Source: Bacteroidales bacterium (lineage in GTDB: Bacteria; Bacteroidota; Bacteroidia; Bacteroidales; JAAUTT01). Taken from it: 6,154 nucleotides of DNA. Numbering within the stretch: position 1 is the stretch's first letter; the number at the start of each line of letters is the position of its first letter. The stretch is taken from positions 1-6,154 of the forward strand of contig JAAUTT010000295.1 in the NCBI GenBank assembly GCA_012031335.1, read 5' to 3'. Of this stretch, positions 1-6,154 are shown one piece after another. Both the position numbers and the translations under genes were made by a program. The notes under the pieces are model-generated. The model did no database searches. It was not told the DNA's origin and worked only from the letters and a program-made list of their open reading frames with translations.

Positions 1-3000
1 TTGTGAATGTGGATCGTCAGGTTACCATATCAGCCAAGGATGAACCTATTGAATTAGTGCTCGAACGATTATTTGAGCGTTCCGATTTAACTTTTAAGGT
101 TTTTGAGGATAATCTTGTCGTAATTACAAGCAAAGTTGTTCAACAAAAAAGGATAACAGGTGATGTTACCGATATGCAAACCGGAGAACCCTTACCAGGT
201 GTAAATGTTTTAATTGAAGGAACAACTACCGGAACAACTACTGATTTTGACGGTAAATTTTCAATGGATTATTCCCAGGATAACCAGGTGCTTGTGTTTT
301 CCTATATTGGCTATGTCTCCGAAAGAATTCCGCTGGCAGGTCAAAGCAGTATTAGCGTTAAACTGGTTCCCGATATCACCAAGCTGGACGAAGTAGTGGT
401 TGTTGGTTATGGCACCCAGAAAAAAAGTGATATAACAGGTTCGGTAACATCAGTTTCGAAAGACCGTCTTTCGAGATTACCTGTAAACAATGTTATGCAG
501 GCTATTCAAGGTGTTGCAGCTGGTGTTAATGTTACCCAAGGATCGTCGGTTCCTGGCGATGCCCCAACAACAATGGTTCGTGGACGCGGGTCCATCAATG
601 CCTCAAATGATCCATATATTGTTGTAGATGGAATACCGCTTACTAAAACTGATGCCTCTATTAATGATATTAATCCAAACGATATTGAATCGGTAGAAAT
701 TTTAAAAGATGCTTCTGCAACAGCTATTTATGGAACAAACGGCGCTAATGGTGTAATTCTTATTACAACCAAACGCGGTACTGCCGGAAAGCCAAAAATT
801 AGCTACAATGCTTATGGAGGGATTGAAGAATTCGCCCACATTCTTGAACCAGGTTCCGGCGAAGATTTAGTAAAAGCATATAAGGATTATGCTGCTATCC
901 AATCGGGTGTTACTTTTTGGCCAGGTACAGAGGTAAGGAATGAATTTGAAGCTGAAACTGGAAAAATGGAGAAACTACCGATTGGTTTGATGCAGCAACC
1001 CAAACGGGTATTGTCCAGGACCATAATATAAGTGTCTCAGGTGGAGCTGAAAATGTTAAATACTATATTTCCGGCGAATATCTCGACCAAAAAGGTGTAT
1101 TGAAAGGATATAACTACAAACGATATTCAGTAAGAACCAATCTGGATGTGAATGTTACGAAGTATCTTACCATAGGTACATCTTCGTATGTTGCTATGCA
1201 CAACCGGGATGGTGGCCGGGTTCAATTTCTGAATGCTGTGGCTATGAGCCCTTATGGCAAAATGTACAACGACGACGGCACATATACCCAATACCCGATG
1301 TATAGTGAAACATTGTGGCGAAACCCCATGCTGAATACTACACTGGATCCGGAACGCAGGGCATACAACGCCACTGTAAACGGTTACGCCGATCTTGACT
1401 TTGGTAAAATACTGAATCCATTGTCAGGTCTTAAGTTCAAGCTCAATGCAGGATATACCTATGCACCTCAGCGCGAGAACTCATACGAAGGTCGATCGGT
1501 ATATAATATGCAGGGGTATGCCCGTATGTTCAACAGGGAATCGCGGACGTGGACGCTTGAAAATATCATCTCATACAATAAAGACTTTGGTAAACATCAC
1601 ATTGATCTAACAGGGCTGTACGCTGCTAAAAATAAATATTATCAGGAATCTACTGCCGAAGCAAGGAATTTTCCCAATGATGAACTTGAATGGGGCAGAC
1701 TACAGGCTGGTTCAACCTATAATGCATACTCATCTGCCGACCTCTATACCACACTTTCACAAATGGGCAGGGTAAATTATTCATACGACAGCCGCTATTT
1801 ATTTACTTTCACAGTACGTCGCGATGGCTCTTCTGTTTTGGCAATAATCACAAATACGGAATGTTTCCATCAGTGGCATTAGGTTGGAATATTGCTAATG
1901 AACAATTTATGGATCCGATTAACAATATTATTAACAACCTGAAATTACGTGTATCGTATGGTAAATCTGGGAATGAGGCTATAAGCATCTATCAGAGTCT
2001 TACTAAACTCGAAGCTAACACTTTGGCAATGGGCGGTGCAACGCAAACCTCCTTAAAGGTGAACAGGTCCATGGGTAACTCAAATCTATCGTGGGAAACG
2101 AATACCAGCTTTAATACAGGTATTGATTTCGGATTATGGAATAACCGTATCAACGGAACAGTAGACCTCTATTTTGCAAATACAACTGATTTGCTGTTAC
2201 GACGCAACCTGCCAACTTCTTTGGGTTATGATAATGTATGGACCAATATGGGTAAAATTTATAACCATGGCGTTGAAATAACTCTTAATACTAAAAATCT
2301 GACAGTAAACGACTTTTCATGGAATTCCTCCATTGTATTTTCGAATAACAAAAACGAAATCAAGGAACTTTATGGGGATGGACTTGATGACCGGACTAAC
2401 CGCTGGTTTATTGGTCAACCCATTGGTGTGATATTCGATTATACAAAATTGGGAATCTGGCAAGCAGATGAAATTGCTGCAGGTTTGAATAAAGGATGGG
2501 ATAATAATGCACAGGCCGGCGATGTGAAACTTGCTGATATCAGCGGACCCGATGGAGTTCCTGATGGCGTAATTACCGATCTTGACCGCAGTGTTATTGG
2601 TCAGACAACACCAAAGTGGACCGGCGGTATAACCAATACTTTTACATACAAAGGATTGGCTCTTAGTGTATTTATCAGCACCGTACAAGGAGTAAAGCTT
2701 AATAACAGTCAAATTGGTATTGCCTCCGACGAAAAGGGCCGTCGTAACTCTCCCAAAGCAGTAGGATACTGGACTCCGGAAAACAAAAGCAACGAATGGC
2801 GTTCACTTAGCCATACCTCGAACCGGTACGGCTACGGTTTCCCATACGATGCAAGTTTCACCCGAATTAAGGATGTTACTTTGAGTTATACCTTACCCGA
2901 AAAGCTAACCAGAAAGTTGAGCATTGGCGGGTTACAGCTTTATGTTAGCGGACGTAACCTCTATACAATTACCGACTGGATTGGATGGGATCCTGAAGCA

Positions 3001-3087
3001 AGAGATGTAGGCCGTGGTTCCGAAAACTGGGATGTAAATTATCCGCTGGTTCGCAGCTATATTTTTGGCATTAACTTAACATTATAA
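1..3087 (+). CDS. SusC/RagA-family TonB-dependent outer-membrane transporter, 5' partial, two apparent frameshifts
   Basis: Outer-membrane barrel that imports oligomers, usually glycans or peptides, using TonB energy with a SusD partner. The frame is open from the window edge, so the signal peptide and true start lie upstream; the GTG at base 3 is not a credible start because it falls inside an STN domain. Counting from that codon: STN domain about 1-44, carboxypeptidase-regulatory-like beta-sandwich about 49-123 (ITGDVTD, GEPLPGVNV, SYIGY), TonB-box region about 128-138 (LDEVVVVGYGT), plug about 142-258 with the family signature YIVVDGIPL ... ILKDASATAIYG ... GANGVILITTKRG, then the barrel to the end (VRSYIFGINLTL). 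The reading is split into three frames: bases 3 to about 965, about 962 to 1838, and about 1836 to 3087. Adding one A in run 962-966 and one T in run 1836-1839 gives one continuous protein of at least 1028 residues, normal for the family. A Ca-loop-like stretch (DISGPDGVPDG) lies near 2535-2570. Family certain; substrate unknown. Confidence 0.95.
962..966 (+). other. Frameshift site 1 in susC-like gene (A-run one base short)
   Basis: Five A's are present. The upstream frame runs off into a stop at 1029-1031 with a non-family tail (KLPIGLMQQPKR). The frame one base back reads GETTDWFDAATQTG, then VQDHNISVSGGAENVKYYISG, which is the typical SusC entry into the barrel. A sixth A joins them as ...AETGKNGETTDWFD.... 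Seen directly: the frame change. Inferred: that a base is missing. Confidence 0.85.
1836..1839 (+). other. Frameshift site 2 in susC-like gene (T-run one base short)
   Basis: Four T's are present. The upstream frame carries FTVRRDGSSV and then a non-family tail to a stop at 1880-1882. A fifth T gives RRDGSSVFGNNHKYGMFPSV, the highly conserved SusC segment, and continues straight into ALGWNIANEQFM. The ATG at 1861 is therefore an internal Met and not a gene start. Confidence 0.88.
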
Positions 3088-3114
3088 TCAATAACCAATC
3101 ATTTTTGAAGCGTT

Positions 3115-4859
3115 ATGAAAAGATACAATATATATCAGCATTTACATTTGTTGTTGCTTTGTTACTGGCAACGAGCTCCTGTAAAGACAATTTCCTGGAT
3201 GAAGACCCATATTCGTTTTATGCACCAGGGAGTAATAATCCGTTAACCATAGATGCACAGGTTATAGGCCTTCATCGTACATATGCCGAACTTTGGGGTT
3301 TGGAGTTCCCAGCAAGGATTTCTCTCAAGCTTTCAAATTGGTACCGATGTTACTTCCCCAAGTGGAACGCAAGGTGTCGAAACTCCCTTTTTCAATATGC
3401 CAACCTTAATGCCGAGAATGCCGGCGTTAGCTGGTTATGGTCCAAATGTTACGATTTTATAAACCATGCTAATATTATTATTAACCTGGTAGGAGATGAT
3501 AACATGCCTGCCACTGCCGAAGCAAAATTCTTCCGTGCTTATGCATATAATTTGTTGGTTACTTTCTGGGGCGATGTACCTCTGCTTACAGAAGCCGTTG
3601 AAGTTCCCAGGACCGATCTTACCCGACAGTCCAAAACAGAAATAGATGCGCTGATTGAAGCAGATCTCAGCTATGCAGTTGCAAATCTGCCCAATGCAGG
3701 TAGTGAATCCAAAGTTGGTCGTATTAACAAAGATATTGCCCGCCAGCTTGCTGCCGAAGCATATCTTCGCATGGGCTTGAGAGATCCCGGCTATTTTGTA
3801 AAAGCCGAACAGATGGCAACCGATATTATTAGTGGTGGAAAATATTCACTTATTCAAGCAAGATATGGTAAATTTCTTGGAGAAGGTGGTGATTATTACC
3901 GGGATATGTTCCGTTATGGTAACCAGCGTCGTGCGCAGGGTAATACCGAAGGTATCTGGGTTTTTCAGATGGAATATAACCGCGACATTCCGGGAGGTAC
4001 AATTGATAACCCACAGTTCCGTCGCGTATGGCAGGCTTCCTACCATAATATACCGGGTATGATTAATTGCGATTCGTTGGGTGGTCGTGGAATTGCACGC
4101 CTCCGTCTGAGTAATTTTATGAAATATACTGTATGGAATGGATTAGAAGGCGATATCCGGAACAGTAATTTTAATATCCGCCGACATACAAATTATAACA
4201 AACCAAATTTTTCGGATGTAATACCTGTTGATGCAAATGGTTTTCGTGTAAGTAAAACGGTTAAGGATGCTGATGGTAAAGACATACCTAATCCCGCGAT
4301 TGTTAGTAATGTTGCTGTTAAAACCGGTGACCCGCTTATTCATGTTACAGTTACGGATACGTTGGGTAACTGGCAGCCCTATGTTACCAAATGGGGTGGG
4401 TACGATCCAACTGACGATTTTGGTTATGCCATTGTGAAGGATTGGCCATTAATGCGTTTGGGCGAAACATACCTGTTACGTGCCGAAGCTCGTTTTCGTC
4501 AGGGTAACTTATCCGGTGCCGCCGAAGATATCAACAAATTGCGCGACCGTGCTTTTAAAAATGCTCGAACAGCAAGTGCTAATCCTAACCTTGGAATGGT
4601 AAGCAGCGCAGATATAAATCTTGATTTTATACTCGACGAACGTGCACGGGAGCTTATTGGTGAGGAAAACCGCCGTTTAACGCTTATGCGCACAGGCAAA
4701 CTCAAGGACCGTATTGCCTTGAATGGTGATACAAAACCTGCGGATAAAATCATTACCGGTTTCCAGGATCATAATTCCTTATTGCCGATACCACTAAGTG
4801 AAATTCGCCTTAATAAAGATGCGGAACTTAGTCAAAACCCAGGTTACGAAGTAGATTAA
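3115..4859 (+). CDS. SusD/RagB-family surface glycan/nutrient-binding lipoprotein (three apparent one-base indels)
   Basis: Outer-membrane lipoprotein expected to cap the SusC barrel and bind the ligand at the cell surface. The stop of the susC-like gene is 27 bases upstream, so the two are co-transcribed. I choose the ATG at 3115: with one extra A in run 3118-3121 it reads MKKIQYISAFTF, a hydrophobic signal (FVVALLLATSSC) and a lipobox Cys at about residue 23, followed by KDNFLD, acidic as in Bacteroidota surface-exported lipoproteins. As the sequence stands, the ATG frame stops soon and the open frame can only begin at a TTG at 3105. Family marks: AQVIGLHRTYAELWG, SWLWSKCYDFINHANIIINL, AKFFRAYAYNLLVTFWGDVPLL, INKDIARQLAAEAYLRMG, WPLMRLGETYLLRAEARFR, DFILDERARELIGEENRR, and the C-terminal LLPIPLSEIRLN ... 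LSQNPGY. Two further shifts at 3299-3301 and 3388-3392 cancel each other. Repaired length is 581 residues, normal for SusD. Ligand unknown. Confidence 0.95.
3118..3121 (+). other. Frameshift site at start of susD-like gene (A-run one base short)
   Basis: The ATG at 3115 is followed by four A's and reads MKRYNIYQHLH, out of frame with the lipoprotein signal. A fifth A gives MKKIQYISAF and joins the signal peptide frame. The alternative, initiation at the in-frame TTG at 3105 (LKRYEKIQYIS), is possible but less usual in this phylum. Confidence 0.7.
3299..3392 (+). other. Out-of-frame island inside susD-like gene, bounded by two compensating indels
   Basis: Between T-run 3299-3301 (one T too many) and T-run 3388-3392 (one T too few) the uninterrupted frame gives an atypical, Arg/Lys/Cys/Trp-rich stretch (ARISLKLSNWYRCYFPKW). 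The neighbouring frame (codons starting at 3301) reads WSSQQGFLSSFQIGTDVT, then SPSGTQGVETPFF, which fits the SusD pattern with its GTDV motif and joins smoothly to QYANLNAENAG. About 29 residues of the apparent protein are therefore wrong. Confidence 0.85.
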
Positions 4860-4886
4860 ATTTTAAGATGTGTAGTTAGTAAGATG

Positions 4887-4925
4887 CAAGGGGGTAATCG
4901 GTTTTCCGGTTCCCCTTTGTTTTTT
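4887..4925 (+). terminator. Rho-independent terminator of the susCD operon
   Basis: It begins 28 bases after the susD stop. An upper stem AATCGG (4896-4901) / CCGGTT (4906-4911) closes a TTTT loop. A lower stem AAGGGG (4888-4893) / CCCCTT (4912-4917) is separated from it by a two-base bulge. The 3' side runs into TTTGTTTTTT ending at 4925. The minus-strand reading has no T-run after the stem, so it mainly serves the plus-strand operon. It implies that no further gene belongs to this transcript downstream. Confidence 0.85.
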
Positions 4926-5067
4926 ACAATTGTTTCTTTAAGTCAAATGTAATCAACCAAAAATTGATTTCCGTTTAAATTAAATGTAAGAGTAATAAAT
5001 CCCGAACATACTTCTAAGGAAACTATTGCATCATGATCAGGTTATTAAAAATTTTAAATCCTTAATT
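4926..5067. other. AT-rich spacer between convergent genes
   Basis: This covers the rest of the gap between the susD-like operon and the convergent hydrolase gene. I see no open frame of note, no RNA gene and no convincing terminator for the hydrolase transcript. There is only AT-rich sequence with weak self-complementarity near 5043-5058. Confidence 0.6.
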
Positions 5068-5782
5068 TTAACGGAGAGAAGAGACAAACTTATTAATAAT
5101 ATTGGCTAGTTCCACCGGTTTACTTTTCATGGGCAGGTGTCCCGATTTAATACTGGCAGTTTGTTTTGGGTTTAATATATACATCATGGTATCCTGCATC
5201 TGGATGTCCAGTTCATTATCGTTGGTTAACCTTATATATATGGATGGAACATTCGGTATGGGCGATTTGCATGCTTCCAGGTAAAGTCCCTTTGATTCTG
5301 GGACAAAAGAATTTGCTATCATATTGCCCGTTTCTTCCGATAAATCGTTACATAACCCTTGCTTAATTGCCACTTCGGGCGGTCGGGTTCCAAAAAGAAA
5401 CAGCATCAGTTTAAGGATGAATTGTTTAAAAAACGAAAAACAAGAAACAAATGATCCGCCTTTTTCCGGAATTAATGCAGCAATGGCAATAAAAACCTGC
5501 CAACCTGCTCTTGAAAGTTTCGGCTATTTTAAGTCCTAAAATTCCGCTGATAGAATGAACTACCAAAACTATTCTGTCAGTATTTAATTCTTTTATCTGA
5601 TTAATTACTGTTTTGCTATAATCTTCCAGAGAAAGTGCACAGTTGGAATGTGCGTATTGTTCACGACCGGGGAATTCGGCATATATTGCCGGTAAACTGA
5701 TTAAAGGTTTGATATCGTCCCATATGGAGCTTCTAAGGCCTGCTCCATGAAGAAACACAATTCCGGTGGTAGGTGAGGACAT
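5068..5782 (-). CDS. Alpha/beta-hydrolase fold protein (esterase/lipase-like), one apparent frameshift
   Basis: Probable small soluble cytoplasmic hydrolase; no signal peptide is visible. The start is the first ATG after an in-frame stop at 5794-5792, with no clear ribosome site. Residues of the repaired 237-aa protein: oxyanion-hole motif HGAG at 12-15, preceded by the first core strand (GIVFL); nucleophile elbow VHSISG with Ser77; likely acid Asp188 in LTNDNEL, which matches the position of the acid in the plant methylesterase/hydroxynitrile-lyase branch; catalytic His215 in SGHLPMKSKPVELANII. The elbow departs from G-x-S-x-G: the first Gly is Val and the second is Ser. The coding frame is broken at A-run 5491-5495 (plus strand). 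One base fewer rebuilds AGFIAIAALIPEKGG and links the halves 5782 to about 5491 and about 5495 to 5068. Length is normal for single-domain members. The gene converges on the susCD operon and is likely transcribed alone. Substrate not predictable. Confidence 0.88.
5491..5495 (-). other. Frameshift site in alpha/beta-hydrolase gene (run one base long)
   Basis: Five A's on the plus strand (five T's in the coding sense) make the protein run into FYCHCCINSGKRRIICF and stop at about 5426. With four T's it reads GFIAIAALIPEKGGSF, a normal beta-strand after the nucleophile helix, then continues through FFKQFILKLMLFLFGTRPPE to the true C-terminus. The ATG at 5406 is internal. Confidence 0.85.
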
Positions 5783-6154
5783 GCAATGAAATTATGATTG
5801 TATTGAATATCATAAAGGTTTAACCAGATAAAAAGGTTCACCTAATTTCGCCAATCTGTAATTATTCTTTGATTAATAAATAATCAGAGTATTGTAAGCT
5901 ATTGCCCAACTGCATATTCAGAAAAACAAAATTGTTCGGTATGATTATTTAAGAAGCATTAAATCAGACTTATGTGCTCATTGAGTTGAATGATAAATGA
6001 CATTCTGTGGTTTATCAGGAATTTCAATCAACAATAATCATGGATCGGACAAATATTTCGATGCGTTCGTCACACCAAAAAGTATGATAATACATAGATT
6101 ATCTAACAAAATATTTAATAATCAATACTATCCGGCGTTTAATTAAATAATGTT
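5783..6154. other. AT-rich intergenic stretch with no supported gene
   Basis: All six frames are densely interrupted by stops, and no RNA gene fold or conserved protein segment is recognisable. It must contain the promoter of the minus-strand hydrolase gene, but I find no clean Bacteroidota -7 element (TAnnTTTG) paired with a -33 TTTG on that strand. A 17-codon open run on the minus strand at the right edge (ending near 6100) is too short to call the tail of a neighbouring gene. Confidence 0.6.
5867..5889. repeat. Short imperfect inverted repeat upstream of the hydrolase gene
   Basis: CTTTGATTA (5867-5875) and TAATCAGAG (5881-5889) flank a five-base ATAAA loop. The pairing includes one T-G wobble, and the inner TGATTA/TAATCA arms are perfect. 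No T-run follows, so it is not a good terminator. Lying about 85-107 bases upstream of the hydrolase start, it could be an operator, or simply chance in AT-rich sequence. Confidence 0.3.

Noticed and set aside
955..970. Programmed -1 ribosomal frameshift at the A-run in susC
   Set aside because: There is no good X XXY YYZ heptamer, and similar one-base breaks occur in all three genes, some of which need +1 and some -1 correction. Error is the simpler reading.
2317..2712. 131-codon open frame on the minus strand inside the susC-like gene
   Set aside because: It lies wholly opposite well-conserved SusC barrel sequence and its translation has no recognisable features; it is a shadow frame.
3832..4753. 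Several 60-85 codon open frames on both strands within the susD-like gene
   Set aside because: The plus-strand susD frame is continuous and family-typical here, so these are shadows.
5030..5037. 8-base palindrome ATCATGAT
   Set aside because: Single and short, with no partner or context; expected by chance.
5102..5539. Plus-strand open frames of 60-71 codons over the hydrolase region
   Set aside because: The minus strand carries clear alpha/beta-hydrolase motifs across the same bases; the plus-strand translations show nothing recognisable.
5855..5880. Possible Bacteroidota promoter -7 element (TATTCTTTG near 5862-5871)
   Set aside because: Spacing between TA and TTTG is three bases instead of two, it lies on the plus strand away from any plus-strand gene, and no paired -33 TTTG is seen.
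6099..6154. Open run on the minus strand at the right edge that could be the end of another gene
   Set aside because: Only 17 codons with no family resemblance, in sequence as AT-rich as the rest of the gap.
1..6154. CRISPR array, tRNA/rRNA, insertion sequence, integrase or defence genes
   Set aside because: I read both strands and found no spaced direct repeats, RNA-gene signatures or transposase/recombinase motifs.

Overview
The window looks like a chromosomal piece of a Bacteroidota genome, probably Bacteroidales-like. The grounds are a SusC/RagA-type TonB-dependent transporter followed at once by a SusD/RagB-type surface lipoprotein, moderate-to-low GC, AT-rich gaps, and starts without a clear Shine-Dalgarno. 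This is the import core of a polysaccharide-utilisation-type locus. No glycoside hydrolase, polysaccharide lyase, sulfatase or regulator lies inside the window, so the substrate cannot be named.

Layout: (1) 1-3087 (+) is susC-like. It is cut at its 5' end by the window edge, so the signal peptide and the first residues of the STN domain are missing. (2) 3115-4859 (+) is susD-like, 27 bases after the susC stop and almost certainly in the same operon. (3) 4887-4925 is a strong intrinsic terminator that closes this operon. (4) 5068-5782 (-) is a convergent single gene for a small alpha/beta hydrolase. (5) 5783-6154 is an AT-rich stretch with no gene I can support; it holds one imperfect inverted repeat.

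The most notable property of the window is a set of six single-base reading-frame breaks, all in short homopolymers. Two are in susC (A-run 962-966, T-run 1836-1839). Three are in susD (A-run 3118-3121 at the start codon, T-run 3299-3301, T-run 3388-3392). One is in the hydrolase (A-run 5491-5495). In each case, changing one base in the run rebuilds the family-typical protein with no residues lost. The even spread over three genes on both strands, always in homopolymers, points to read or assembly errors rather than decay. If that is right, the true products are a SusC of at least 1028 residues, a SusD lipoprotein of 581 residues and a hydrolase of 237 residues. The two inner susD shifts cancel each other, so that gene looks intact as an open frame while about 29 residues are mistranslated.

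How the genes work together: SusD-like proteins sit on the outer face of the outer membrane as a lid on the SusC barrel and bind the oligomeric ligand. SusC imports it using energy from TonB. The N-terminal STN domain of this SusC suggests possible control through a FecR anti-sigma/ECF sigma pair, to be looked for upstream of the window. The hydrolase is convergent and separated by a terminator, so I see no reason to assign it to the same pathway. I found no previously undescribed system here.
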